In this document: positions 16,121 to 24,906 of the stretch, piece after piece | Layout: every line of letters starts with the position of its first letter | Position numbering within the stretch: position 1 is the stretch's first letter | Origin: Clostridium sp. DSM 8431 | GTDB taxonomy: Bacteria > Bacillota > Clostridia > Clostridiales > Clostridiaceae | Reading direction: 5' to 3' | Assembly (NCBI RefSeq): GCF_900116755.1 | Contig: NZ_FPBY01000009.1 | Coordinates: 1 to 37,569 of the forward strand | Length of the DNA: 37,569 nucleotides | Made by a program: the position numbers and the translations under genes | The notes under the pieces: model-generated | What the model was told of the DNA's origin: nothing | What the model saw: the letters and a program-made list of their open reading frames with translations, nothing else | The model's database searches: none

Positions 16121-16660
16121 TTAAAATGATGGGGGAGTACTTATCCAAATTATTTTGGCTAATGTTTTTCCCGCATTTGAAATATAGTGGTTCTCTCTAG
16201 GTTTAAAGTAAAAACTTTCACCTTTTTTAACCTTATATTTTTTACTGCCTATATGTAAGTTAATAGTACCTGAAAGAACATATCCAAATTCTTCACCTTC
16301 ATGAGGCTCTTCATTCACATATCTTCCTTCAGGTTCTAAAATAAGCATTATAGGTTCCATCTCATTTTTTTGAGCATTGGGCACAAGCCACATGAGCTTA
16401 TACTTTAGTTCGTTATCATACTTTTCAAACATATCGTCAGTTTTAAATGTAACCTTTTCTTGATCCTTTTCACTAAAAAATTCAGTAGGGTTAGTACCTA
16501 ATATATCTAGTATGTCCATTAGAGTTGCAATGGAAGGAGAGGTTAAGTCATTTTCAACTTGAGATATAAAACCTTTTGAAAGTTCGCATCTATTGGCTAA
16601 TTCTTCTTGTGTAAGTTGCTTTTCTATGCGTAGCCTTCTTATTTTTTCGCCTATTTGCAT
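16121..16660 (-). CDS. XRE-cupin regulator of the polyamine transport operon (PuuR/PotR-like)
   Basis: A 179-aa transcription factor, first gene of the pot operon. Residues 6-60 are an XRE helix-turn-helix (LTQEELANRCELSKGFISQ), and residues about 105-175 a cupin_2 ligand domain (EEPHEGEEFGYVLSG ... KKGESFYFKPRENHYISN). This architecture is that of PuuR, which responds to polyamines. As the first gene of potRABCD it most likely represses the operon when polyamine is plentiful. The start ATG follows GAAGGTGAT. The candidate operator is given separately. Confidence 0.88.
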   Translation of the reverse strand: MQIGEKIRRLRIEKQLTQEELANRCELSKGFISQVENDLTSPSIATLMDILDILGTNPTEFFSEKDQEKVTFKTDDMFEKYDNELKYKLMWLVPNAQKNEMEPIMLILEPEGRYVNEEPHEGEEFGYVLSGTINLHIGSKKYKVKKGESFYFKPRENHYISNAGKTLAKIIWISTPPSF

Positions 16661-17027
16661 GAAATCACCTTCAATCTATATATACTAAACTATGTGTTTA
16701 AAATTACTAAACAACAAAACATATTATATAAAGTTTTTTTTATTAAATCAACATTTTTTTTGAATATAGATCGAAATTTTTAAATTGTATGGAATAATCT
16801 TAAAATCAGTTGTTGAAAAGGTACTTAAAAGAGAAATGTTTAGCAGGTTTATAAAAAAAGTTTACTAATACTAAGAATATTTATTAATTAGTAAAAAAAT
16901 CAATTTTACTCATATATTCAATATTAAAAATCCATATATTACTCAATTATTTCCTAAACTATTGATAATATACGCTAAATATGAGATATTTATTATGAAG
17001 ACATATATAGAAAAATAGGTGGTAAAT
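16661..17027. other. intergenic stretch between the divergent pot operon and the GNAT/DJ-1 gene
   Basis: The 367 bases are about 80% A+T and hold both divergent promoters. No gene or known RNA is visible. Two copies of TACTAAAC lie next to the regulator gene (16683 and 16705). A related GTTTACTAATACTAAG occurs at 16860-16875. Confidence 0.5.
16683..16712 (-). promoter_or_regulatory. candidate operator of the PuuR-like regulator
   Basis: TACTAAAC occurs at 16683-16690 and again at 16705-16712, a 22-base period that would put both copies on the same face of the helix, just upstream of the regulator start. This fits an autoregulated XRE repressor but is only positional evidence. Confidence 0.3.
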
Positions 17028-18122
17028 ATGACAAAAGTAAGTGGTAGTTACAGGAGAAATGGAAAGAACATATATATAAAGCAGCCAGAATTTAAAGATT
17101 TATTTTTTGTGTCTAAGCTTTGGTCAGATGAAAAGACCATGGAAGATATAGGAGGAGCCTTTAATTTTCCAGAGAATAGATGGGAAATGTTCTACAAGAA
17201 AATGGTATATCCTACAGATGGTAAGAATTTTTACTGTTTAGTATATACTATAGATGATGAGCCAATAGGAGAGGTTAGTTTTCACGGATTTGATTATATT
17301 ACTAAAATAGCAAGATTTAATATAAAGATTGATTATAGATATAGAAGAAGAGGATATGGAGAGGAAGCATTAAAACTTTTATTTGAATATTTCTTCCTAG
17401 AATTTGGAGGGGAGATGATAATAGATAGCATTCCTACAGAAGAAGGCGTAAGGGTAGCTAAAAGACTTGGTTTTGTAGAAATTGGTCAATATAGAGATGG
17501 TACCAAGATGAGAGTTGCAAAAGAAGAATTTTTAAACCACAAGAGAAAGTCTTCTATGAAAGTGGGCATATTAACTTATGATGGCATGAATATGAATGAT
17601 TATGCATGTGCACATGATACATTAAATCTAGTTAATATATTACATAAAGAAGAAATATTTAAGCTTTCACCAGTTGCTTTTAATGATAAAGTAGTTTTAA
17701 ACAATGGTTTAATTTTAAATATTGATTCTATAAATCCAGATGAATTTGAACCAGACATAATAATACTTCCAGGTGGAAATATCTTAGATAATCTTAGAGA
17801 TGACAGTGATTTAGTTAAGTTTGTATTAAAGAATTTAACTAAATGTGAATATATCTGTGCTATGGAGGATGCTATAAAAGTACTTATAGGATGTAAAGCA
17901 TTAGATGGAATAATTGTTCCTAGATTTTGCAATGATATAGATAGATATATTAATAGTGATAAAATAATAGATAGCAATTTTTGTGATGATGGGAAGATTC
18001 TTTTAAGTTCAAATGAAATTGGAAATTTTGAAATGATAATATCTCTTGTTCAAAAAGTAGCTGGACTTAATTTGTCTGATAAATTAAAAAGAAGACTGGG
18101 TATAAAAGAATATGGAGAATAA
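17028..18122 (+). CDS. fusion of a GNAT acetyltransferase and a DJ-1/PfpI-like domain
   Basis: A 364-aa protein; ATG 17028 is used because TAGGTGG lies before it, although a GTG at 17019 is in frame. Residues about 8-170 are a GNAT domain of the RimJ/RimL type, with the acetyl-CoA loop RRRGYGEEA (106-114) and the AKRLGFVEIGQYRDG motif. From residue 177 (MKVGILTYDGM) a second domain follows with the DJ-1/PfpI pattern: PGG (248-250) and a likely nucleophile-elbow Cys277 in EYICAMEDA. The usual upstream Glu partner of that Cys is not obvious. The two-domain order suggests acetyl transfer linked to a small-molecule or protein-repair domain, but no substrate can be named. It is followed 25 bases later by the PepSY-like gene. 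Confidence 0.75.
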   Translation: MTKVSGSYRRNGKNIYIKQPEFKDLFFVSKLWSDEKTMEDIGGAFNFPENRWEMFYKKMVYPTDGKNFYCLVYTIDDEPIGEVSFHGFDYITKIARFNIKIDYRYRRRGYGEEALKLLFEYFFLEFGGEMIIDSIPTEEGVRVAKRLGFVEIGQYRDGTKMRVAKEEFLNHKRKSSMKVGILTYDGMNMNDYACAHDTLNLVNILHKEEIFKLSPVAFNDKVVLNNGLILNIDSINPDEFEPDIIILPGGNILDNLRDDSDLVKFVLKNLTKCEYICAMEDAIKVLIGCKALDGIIVPRFCNDIDRYINSDKIIDSNFCDDGKILLSSNEIGNFEMIISLVQKVAGLNLSDKLKRRLGIKEYGE

Positions 18123-18147
18123 ATAACTCTATTTTGGAGGAATTAAA

Positions 18148-18972
18148 ATGAATTTAAGCAGAAATAAGAAAATAGCTTTGGGTATTATTGCATTACTAAT
18201 TGTAATAACAGGCTTATGTGTTTATAAATACATAGGTTCTGGAAGTCAAGAAATTAAAACAGCTAAAGCTTATATAAGCAAACTTATAGATGCAGGACTT
18301 ATAGATGATAATGTAAATATGAAAAAGAGTAAATCATCAGAAAAGAGTGATCCATCTAAGGCAGAGAAGTATTATAGCGTTACTGTTGATAATTATGCAA
18401 TAGATATGGATGCTAATTATAATGTTATAGGCTTTACTAATAAAAATAGTGCAATAAAGGATGACACTACTATTATTACAGAAGATGAGGCTAAAGGCTT
18501 GGCTGAAGAGTATATGAAGGGGTTATATACAGGAGAATGTCAGTATAAAGAAACTGTAAAGGAAGAGGACTCTCAAAAAGTTCCTTATTATACTTTTGTC
18601 TTCTATAAATGCAAAGATGATATTCCTCTGTACAACTATATTATTTCCATGAAGATTAATAAAGAGACAGGAAAGGTAGATGGTTTTTCTAATTCTACTA
18701 AAGATGTAGAACCAACAGATGCTACTATCAATATTACTCCAGTACAAGCAGAACAAATAGTAAAAGATTCATTTTCAAAACTAAATACATTCATTAATTT
18801 TGATGATAGAACTCAAAAATATTTTTATGAAAATAAAGATCAAACAGACTTAGAACTATGCTATATGGTTTCAGTAAAAGGGTTAGATAGCAGCAGTAAA
18901 GAAATTAGAATGAAATATTTTGTTTCAACTGATACTGGTGAAATAGTTAATACTGAAAAGAATAATGTATAA
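18148..18972 (+). CDS. single-pass membrane protein with PepSY/YpeB-like repeats
   Basis: A 274-aa protein starting at ATG 18148 behind TTGGAGGAATT. A signal anchor spans about residues 9-27 and the rest is extracellular. Two regions of similar layout, ITEDEAKGLAEEYMKGL and ITPVQAEQIVKDSFSKL, each followed by a beta-rich stretch that includes a Gly- or Glu-marked strand (TGKVDGFSN, TGEIVNTEK), look like PepSY repeats as in YpeB. Such domains often inhibit or localise proteases or bind the envelope. The role here is unknown. It probably shares a transcript with the GNAT/DJ-1 gene. Confidence 0.65.
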   Translation: MNLSRNKKIALGIIALLIVITGLCVYKYIGSGSQEIKTAKAYISKLIDAGLIDDNVNMKKSKSSEKSDPSKAEKYYSVTVDNYAIDMDANYNVIGFTNKNSAIKDDTTIITEDEAKGLAEEYMKGLYTGECQYKETVKEEDSQKVPYYTFVFYKCKDDIPLYNYIISMKINKETGKVDGFSNSTKDVEPTDATINITPVQAEQIVKDSFSKLNTFINFDDRTQKYFYENKDQTDLELCYMVSVKGLDSSSKEIRMKYFVSTDTGEIVNTEKNNV

Positions 18973-19006
18973 AAAAATGAGGATTCAATTGAATCCTCAT
19001 TTTTTA
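18973..19006. terminator. terminator after the PepSY-like gene
   Basis: AAAAATGAGGATTC and GAATCCTCATTTTTT form a perfect stem with an AATT loop. A-rich and T-rich flanks on both sides let it work for the convergent symporter gene as well. Confidence 0.9.
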
Positions 19007-19039
19007 TACCTTAATTTTAATTTTTAAATTTCTAACTAT

Positions 19040-20440
19040 TTAGTCCCATTCAGTAACATTTTCTAATTCAGGTATAGAAGATGCTTTAAATACAGGACTT
19101 TTTATACCAGCTTTCTTTTGAGTTGTATAGTCTTCTAATGATTTAACTGCATATTTCGCAAGGAATGTAATAGCACCTAGGTTTAGTAAAGCCATTAAGC
19201 CCATAAATACGTCTGCAAGATTCCATACAATGTCCATGCTTGATATACATCCGAAGAATACCATAGCAATAACAAATACTCTGTAAAGTTGTAAGTATAT
19301 TTTCTTATCAGTTATAAATTCTATATTTGACTCACCATAATAGTAGTTTCCTACAATTGAGCTGAAGGCAAATAATAATACAGCTATAGCTATAAAATAT
19401 GTACCCCATGAACCTACATGAGAACTTAAAGCTTGTTGAGTAAGCTCTATACCACTTGCACCACTAGCTACATAATCAACGTCTGAAAGTAAGATTATAA
19501 AGGCTGTACAACTACAGATAAGAAGTGTATCTGTAAATACACCAAGAGCTTGGATAAGACCTTGCTTAACTGGGTGAGATACAGTAGCAGTAGCAGCAGC
19601 ATTAGGAGCACTACCTTCTCCAGCTTCATTAGAGAATAATCCTCTCTTAATACCTTGCATCATAGCAGCACCAAGACCACCACCAACAACTTCTTTAAAA
19701 CCAAAAGCATTTTCCATTATTAAAGCAAACATAGAAGGAATTCTATCTAAGTTTGTTACCATTATGAATAATGCAATAAGAATATATGAACCAGCCATTA
19801 TAGGTACAATAATTTCAGTGAACTTAGCAATTCTTTGAACACCACCAAAAATGATTAGTGCAGTAAATACTGTTAAAATAACAGCTATTAATATCTTGTT
19901 AGTTCCAAAGGCTTGATTCATAGCTGAAGCTATTGTGTTAGATTGAACTGAGTTATAAATTAAACCAAAAGTTATTGTAATTAAAATTGAGAAAATTATC
20001 CCAAGCCATCTTTTCTTTAAGGCCTTTTCCATGTAATAAGCAGGTCCACCTCTAAAGGCACCGGATGGTTCTTTTTCTTTATATATTTGTGCAAGAGTTG
20101 ATTCAATAAAACTTGAAGCAGCGCCTATAATAGCAATAAGCCACATCCAGAAAATTGAACCAGCACCACCTATAGAAATAGAAATTGCTATACCAGCTAG
20201 GTTTCCAGTTCCAACTCTAGAAGCAGTACTCATACAAAATGCTTGGAAAGATGAAACTGAATTTTTATCATCTTTTGATGTTCCTTCACCTAGAAGTATA
20301 AACATCTCTTTAAAATATCTAAATTGAACAAATTTTGTTTTAAAAGTGAAATATAATCCTAAGGCAATAAGTAAAAATATTAATATATAGGACCATAAAA
20401 ATGTATTTATACTATTGATTATATTATTAATCATATCCAT
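19040..20440 (-). CDS. sodium:amino acid symporter (AGCS family), second copy
   Basis: A 466-aa carrier for alanine, glycine or a related amino acid. The start is ATG 20440 with GGGG eight bases upstream. Landmarks are RVGTGNLAGIAISI, GAGSIFWMWLIAIIG, GGPAYYMEKALKKRW and SNEAGEGSAPNAAATATVSHPVKQG. It is clearly related to the 10599-11966 carrier but differs in key loops (Glu for Leu after SNEAG), which suggests a different substrate. Its leader is short and has no riboswitch. Confidence 0.9.
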   Translation of the reverse strand: MDMINNIINSINTFLWSYILIFLLIALGLYFTFKTKFVQFRYFKEMFILLGEGTSKDDKNSVSSFQAFCMSTASRVGTGNLAGIAISISIGGAGSIFWMWLIAIIGAASSFIESTLAQIYKEKEPSGAFRGGPAYYMEKALKKRWLGIIFSILITITFGLIYNSVQSNTIASAMNQAFGTNKILIAVILTVFTALIIFGGVQRIAKFTEIIVPIMAGSYILIALFIMVTNLDRIPSMFALIMENAFGFKEVVGGGLGAAMMQGIKRGLFSNEAGEGSAPNAAATATVSHPVKQGLIQALGVFTDTLLICSCTAFIILLSDVDYVASGASGIELTQQALSSHVGSWGTYFIAIAVLLFAFSSIVGNYYYGESNIEFITDKKIYLQLYRVFVIAMVFFGCISSMDIVWNLADVFMGLMALLNLGAITFLAKYAVKSLEDYTTQKKAGIKSPVFKASSIPELENVTEWD

Positions 20441-20485
20441 TAAATTTTCCCCATTTCCGATAATTCTTTAAAATAATTTAATAAC

Positions 20486-20514
20486 ATTTTATCTTGAAAA
20501 ACAAAAAAATGCAA
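20486..20514 (-). promoter_or_regulatory. sigma-A promoter of the second AGCS gene
   Basis: On the minus strand TTGCAT (20514-20509) and TAAAAT (20491-20486) are 17 bases apart, about 45 bases before the start codon. Confidence 0.6.
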
Positions 20515-20581
20515 GAAAAAAGAATAGATTATTCATATTCCTTGTATAATCAGGGGTTAAAAGATAGTTCGTTCGATTAAC

Positions 20582-20629
20582 ATGAAAGAATGGGGTGAGT
20601 ATCCATCATTTTTGGGTAAAAAAGAGTAA
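20582..20629 (+). CDS. possible 15-residue peptide frame, weak
   Basis: ATG 20582 to TAA 20629 encodes MKEWGEYPSFLGKKE. There is no clear Shine-Dalgarno site, the last codons run into the pbp terminator stem, and TATAAT at 20545 lacks a good -35 box. It is listed because 20550-20617 is otherwise unexplained. Confidence 0.12.
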   Translation: MKEWGEYPSFLGKKE

Positions 20630-20655
20630 TGACCATGTAAGCCATTACTCTTTTA
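20618..20655. terminator. terminator of the penicillin-binding protein gene
   Basis: AAAAGAGTAATG and CATTACTCTTTT pair around an 11-base loop. On the minus strand the stem is followed by TTTTTTACCC; it is symmetrical enough to act on the plus strand too. Confidence 0.85.
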
Positions 20656-20656
20656 A

Positions 20657-23323
20657 TTATCTTTTTATCTTTTTCGTATCTGTACTATTTGCCGGAAGAT
20701 TGTTAGTATCTACCACATTACGACTGTTATTGTTATTATTCTGATTAGTATTAGTGTTATTATTATTATTAGTATTAGTGTTTTGATTAGTAGAAGAATT
20801 ACCTTGATTATTATTTTCGTTATTCTCAAGGTTATCTATATTATTAATGTTATCATCATCATTATTATTAAGATTTTCCTCTGCTTCTTTTTCAGCATCT
20901 TCTATATCATTATTAGCTGCATTTTCAGAATAATCGTCTTCCTGTAAGTTTGGAACAAGATAAGGATAATCTTGCGTTACAGGGTTTGGATTAGATTTTT
21001 TTACATATACTTCGTGTCTTATTAAGAAACCTGGTGTATAAGCTCCAGCAATTTTATTATTTGCTGAGTTTACTTTTAATAAAACATGGGCATCACAATA
21101 AGATGTAGGTTCTGTTCCATCAATAAAGTATTCATCATAAACTCTATCTCTAGAATCACTATAGCAAAGATCAGATGCAAGTTTTCCTGAATCCATGCAT
21201 ATAGTAGCAGTACTAATTCCACTTGGCATTTCAATTTCAGTGTTTTCCATACCTTCATGAGCTTTTGCCATTATTTTACCCCATAAAGCTGCTGCTTGAT
21301 TAGAGCTTCCATAAGGCATTGGAGTAGGAGTATCATATCCAAGCCATACTGAACCTGAAAGGTAAGGAGTTAGTCCTGTAAACCAAAAGTCAGTGTTGTT
21401 ACTTGTTGTACCAGTCTTACCTGCTGTAGGCATTGAACCCCATTGAGCAGATGGCCCTGTTTTTGAACGTGAACCCTTTAATAAATCATACATTATCCAT
21501 GCCGTTTGTGATGAAAAAATCTGCTTAGTTTCAGGATTGTCTTCGGAATTTAAAAGTAAATTTCCAGAAGCATCAGTAACTTTTGAATAAAGCTTAGGAG
21601 TAGTGTAAGTACCACCATTACCAAAAACTCCAAAGGCAGAAGAAGTAATAAATGTATTACCACCATCACCATCACCACTAAATTGTCCAAGCCCTAAAGT
21701 AGCATAAGAACTCTTAGTTGAATCATTATATTTTAGACCAAATTTTTCTCCATAAGATAAAGCCGTTTTTACTCCTAATGTATGCAAAGCTTTTACTGCT
21801 ACAACATTTTTAGAATCTCTTAAACCATATCTTAAAGTAACATTACCTGCAAAAGTATGATCATCATTTTGAAGATTCCATGCTCTACCACCATTCATAG
21901 ATTTTTCAGTATTTAAGTCAATTGGTGAATCATCAATGGTAGAAGCAGCTGTTAATACATGTTCATTAATAGCTGGGCCATAAACAGTAAGAGGTTTAGT
22001 TGTAGAACCAATAGGCTTTAAAGTAGAGTAGGCTCTGTTCATAGAATTAGCTCCATGCTGACCTCTTCCTCCTACCATAGCTAAAACTTTTCCTGTTTTA
22101 TAATCTACTATTGTAGCTGAAGCTTGGAATTCTGGAGTCTTAGTATTAGCATAATAAGTCTCTTGCTTTCCAACGTTACTAGCACTGTAATTATCAAGAA
22201 GATTTTGAGTATAATCTTGAAGTGCTCTGTTCATGTTTGTTGTTATTTTTAATCCTCCATTTGCAAGAAGTTTAGAAACTTCTTCATCAGTATATTTGTA
22301 CTTTTTCTTTAAGTCTTCCTTAACTTGCGTTACTGTAGGATTAATGTACCATTCATATTCTAATGTGTAACTTTTTTTAGTAGAAGTAAACTGAAGTTTT
22401 CCAGAATCAATATCAGAAATTGCCTCATTATATTGAGCTTCAGTAATCTTATTAAGTTCTAACATTTTTTTAAGAACGCTTTTTGTTCTAACTATATATG
22501 GTGTTGGATCTTTTTGATTATTTTGATTATATGCACTGTAGTAAGTAGGAGCTTGAGCTATACCGCTTATGTAAGCACATTGAATAAGATTAAGTTCACT
22601 TACTGACTTACCAAAATAAAGGTTTGATGCTGCTTCAACACCATATGCAGTACCACCAAGTGGTATTGTATTTAAATATTGATTTAAAATTTCATCTTTT
22701 GATAGTTGTTTTTCAAGTCTTAGGGCATACCATATTTCTTTTATTTTTCTTTGGACAGCCGAAGTTTCATCAGATAAAACGGTATTCTTTAATAGCTGTT
22801 GAGTAATAGTTGAACCACCATGAAAACCTGTTTGACCACGAAATATTTTCTTAACATCGGTTACAAGTGAACCACCTATTCTTATTGGATCTACACCTTT
22901 ATGCTTCTCAAATCTTTGATCTTCAATGGAAACAAATCCATCCTTTAAATATTGAGGAATAGTATCATAACTTACAACAGTTCTATCTATTTCAGAATGT
23001 AAGGTATCCATGAAAACTCCGTCTTTATCATACATAGAAGTTGGCTGGCTTAAATTTAAAACTGCCTGCAGATCTAATGGCGGAGCACTTTTAATAACTG
23101 CAAAAACATACCCACAGCCAACTACCCCAAGAGTTAGGCCTATAAAGAATAAAGTTAAAAAAAGTCTTTTTAAAATAGTAAAAAAGCCTAATTTCTTTTT
23201 CTTCTTTTTACTAGTATTTCTTTTACGTCCTGTATTATTTTTATTATGGGTATTGGGGGTAGATTTTCTGGCTTGTGATTTTCTTACGCTATTTCTGTTA
23301 TTAACATTTTTATCTATAGCCAT
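20657..23323 (-). CDS. class A penicillin-binding protein (bifunctional transglycosylase/transpeptidase)
   Basis: An 888-aa PBP1A-type enzyme that polymerises and cross-links peptidoglycan at the outer face of the membrane. A basic cytoplasmic head (residues 1-45) precedes one membrane helix (about 50-78). The GT51 domain has EDQRFEKH (134-141) with catalytic E134 and GGSTITQQLLKN (169-180). The transpeptidase has S440-T-T-K443, S504-K-N506 and K636-T-G638. After about residue 800 the tail is low complexity, rich in N, D, E and T, probably a flexible extension in the wall. The start ATG follows AGGAGGAAC. It is divergent from yunB. Confidence 0.93.
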   Translation of the reverse strand: MAIDKNVNNRNSVRKSQARKSTPNTHNKNNTGRKRNTSKKKKKKLGFFTILKRLFLTLFFIGLTLGVVGCGYVFAVIKSAPPLDLQAVLNLSQPTSMYDKDGVFMDTLHSEIDRTVVSYDTIPQYLKDGFVSIEDQRFEKHKGVDPIRIGGSLVTDVKKIFRGQTGFHGGSTITQQLLKNTVLSDETSAVQRKIKEIWYALRLEKQLSKDEILNQYLNTIPLGGTAYGVEAASNLYFGKSVSELNLIQCAYISGIAQAPTYYSAYNQNNQKDPTPYIVRTKSVLKKMLELNKITEAQYNEAISDIDSGKLQFTSTKKSYTLEYEWYINPTVTQVKEDLKKKYKYTDEEVSKLLANGGLKITTNMNRALQDYTQNLLDNYSASNVGKQETYYANTKTPEFQASATIVDYKTGKVLAMVGGRGQHGANSMNRAYSTLKPIGSTTKPLTVYGPAINEHVLTAASTIDDSPIDLNTEKSMNGGRAWNLQNDDHTFAGNVTLRYGLRDSKNVVAVKALHTLGVKTALSYGEKFGLKYNDSTKSSYATLGLGQFSGDGDGGNTFITSSAFGVFGNGGTYTTPKLYSKVTDASGNLLLNSEDNPETKQIFSSQTAWIMYDLLKGSRSKTGPSAQWGSMPTAGKTGTTSNNTDFWFTGLTPYLSGSVWLGYDTPTPMPYGSSNQAAALWGKIMAKAHEGMENTEIEMPSGISTATICMDSGKLASDLCYSDSRDRVYDEYFIDGTEPTSYCDAHVLLKVNSANNKIAGAYTPGFLIRHEVYVKKSNPNPVTQDYPYLVPNLQEDDYSENAANNDIEDAEKEAEENLNNNDDDNINNIDNLENNENNNQGNSSTNQNTNTNNNNNTNTNQNNNNNSRNVVDTNNLPANSTDTKKIKR

Positions 23324-23416
23324 TTGTTCCTCCTGATTCTATTTTTTTAATTATAATAATTTATAATATAGCATAATTATAATATGATTAAATCAATAAC
23401 TCAATAAAGGTGTAGG

Positions 23417-24076
23417 ATGAAATACTATGTAAATCCTAAAAAGAAACGTATAAAACCTGCTTTTATATTTATTTTACTAATTTTGGTGATTGCAAATTTA
23501 ATTTTATATCTGTTTGATAAAAAAGTGTTTCCATATGTTCTTCAAAAATCAGAATCAATGATAAATGCAAGGGCAGTAGATACAATAAGTAAGGTTAGTA
23601 TGGATATATTTAATGATGAATTTAAGTATGATGAGATTGTTAAGATAGATAAGGATTCAGAAGGAAATATAAATTTAATAAGAGCTGATACAGTTAAGCT
23701 TAATAAGCTTTCTTCAAAAATTGCACTAAAATGTAATGAAGAACTTCAAAAAATGGGTGAGGTAGGAGTAGATGTACCTATGTCCTGGATAACTGATAGA
23801 AGTATATTTTATAATGTGGGACCTTATATTAATGTGAAAATTAAACCTATAGGAAACATAAAAATAGATTATGATTCAAAATTTGAAAGTGCAGGAATTA
23901 ATCAAACAAGACATAAGATATATTTAAATGTTAAAGCTGAAGTTAAAATTGTAGTACCTTTACATAGTAAAGATGTAGAAGTTATGTGTGAAATTCCAGT
24001 ATCTGAAACTATTATAGTTGGTAAAATTCCAGATACAGCTATTGATTTTAGTGGTATAAGTAAAGGCAAAGAGTAG
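23417..24076 (+). CDS. yunB: sporulation protein YunB
   Basis: A 219-aa protein of the YunB family, made in the mother cell under sigma-E in Bacillus and needed for normal spore formation. One membrane helix (about residues 15-33) is followed by an extracytoplasmic domain. Family features are the AVDTISKVSMDIF segment, the SMITDRSIFYNVGPYINVKI-like stretch (here MSWITDRSIFYNVGPY), and NQTRHKIYLNVKAEVKIVVP with IPVSETIIVGKIPD near the end. The start ATG follows AAAGGTG. It supports a spore-forming host. Confidence 0.88.
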   Translation: MKYYVNPKKKRIKPAFIFILLILVIANLILYLFDKKVFPYVLQKSESMINARAVDTISKVSMDIFNDEFKYDEIVKIDKDSEGNINLIRADTVKLNKLSSKIALKCNEELQKMGEVGVDVPMSWITDRSIFYNVGPYINVKIKPIGNIKIDYDSKFESAGINQTRHKIYLNVKAEVKIVVPLHSKDVEVMCEIPVSETIIVGKIPDTAIDFSGISKGKE

Positions 24077-24100
24077 GTTTTTCATAAAAGAAAAAAGAAA

Positions 24101-24132
24101 CTGCCACATAAAAAATATTGTGGCAGATTTTT
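24101..24132 (+). terminator. yunB terminator
   Basis: CTGCCACA (24101-24108) pairs with TGTGGCAG (24119-24126), followed by ATTTTTC. Confidence 0.85.
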
Positions 24133-24140
24133 CACATAAA

Positions 24141-24170
24141 AAGAAGCCCTAACTTAAAATAAGTTAGGAC
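24141..24170 (-). terminator. hpt terminator
   Basis: CCTAACTT (24148-24155) pairs with AAGTTAGG (24161-24168); the minus strand continues GCTTCTTTTT. It is nearly identical in stem to the endoglucanase terminator at 8825-8852. Confidence 0.75.
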
Positions 24171-24181
24171 CTTTAATTTAT

Positions 24182-24709
24182 CTAATTTTCTTCCCAGTTA
24201 AATACGTAAGGTACATTTCTATAGTAGTTTTGATAGTCTAATCCATATCCTACAACAAAAATATCATCGATTTCGAAGCATCTGTAATCTGGAGTAATGT
24301 TAGCTTTTCTTCTTGATGGTTTATCTAAAAGAACACAGCTCTTTACAGAAGCAGCTCCTAATTTTTTAACATGGTTTATTATAAATTCCATTGTATATCC
24401 TGTATCAACAATATCATCAACTATTAGTACATCAAATCCTTCTATGTTATCAGGAATATCGCTAACTATTTTAACTTCTCCAGAGCTTGTTTCACTATTT
24501 CCATAGCTTGAAGTTGTCATAAAGCCTATTTTAACCTTTGTATCAAGTGCTCTAACAAGGTCTGTAGTGAACATGAAGCTTCCTCTTAATAAAGAAAGTA
24601 CATAAAGTTTTTTCCCTTCGTAATCTTTAGTTATTTCAGCCCCTAATTCTACGATTCTTTCATCTATAGTTTCTTTTGATAAAAGAATATTACGTTTTTT
24701 ATTTTCCAT
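24182..24709 (-). CDS. hpt: hypoxanthine phosphoribosyltransferase
   Basis: A 175-aa purine salvage enzyme that joins hypoxanthine or guanine to PRPP. ATG 24709 is chosen because GGAGG lies seven bases upstream; a TTG frame from 24727 covers that site. The PRPP-binding loop is VLIVDDIVDTGYTM, the LSLLRGSFMF segment is the flexible-loop neighbour, and DDIFVVGYGLDYQNYYRN holds the base-contacting strand. Length and order are normal. It stands alone here rather than in the tilS-hpt-ftsH cluster common in Firmicutes. Confidence 0.95.
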   Translation of the reverse strand: MENKKRNILLSKETIDERIVELGAEITKDYEGKKLYVLSLLRGSFMFTTDLVRALDTKVKIGFMTTSSYGNSETSSGEVKIVSDIPDNIEGFDVLIVDDIVDTGYTMEFIINHVKKLGAASVKSCVLLDKPSRRKANITPDYRCFEIDDIFVVGYGLDYQNYYRNVPYVFNWEEN

Positions 24710-24827
24710 TGTTGTCCTCCGTTTCAAATAGGTAAAAATTTTAATGTTAAATCATTTCTTTAAGTACCATATTACCGTTTATTATTACTTATTGCAACTT
24801 ATTTTTGATACATTAAGGAAGGGAATG

Positions 24828-24856
24828 TTTACAATGAAAAATAGATAGTATAAAAT
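24828..24856 (+). promoter_or_regulatory. sigma-A promoter of hflX
   Basis: TTTACA (24828-24833) and TAAAAT (24851-24856) are spaced by 17 bases; the RNA start would be about 45 bases before the hflX ATG. Confidence 0.5.
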
Positions 24857-24906
24857 TAAATGAAAGTTATAAAGCTAAGTTTAACAGAAACTGAGGTGAT
24901 AAATAT

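Noticed and set aside
8825-24170. Nearly identical terminator stems (8825-8852 and 24148-24168) as a mobile repeat family
   Set aside because: Only the stem is shared (CCTAACTT/AAGTTAGG) and both serve as ordinary terminators; two copies are not enough to call a repeat element.
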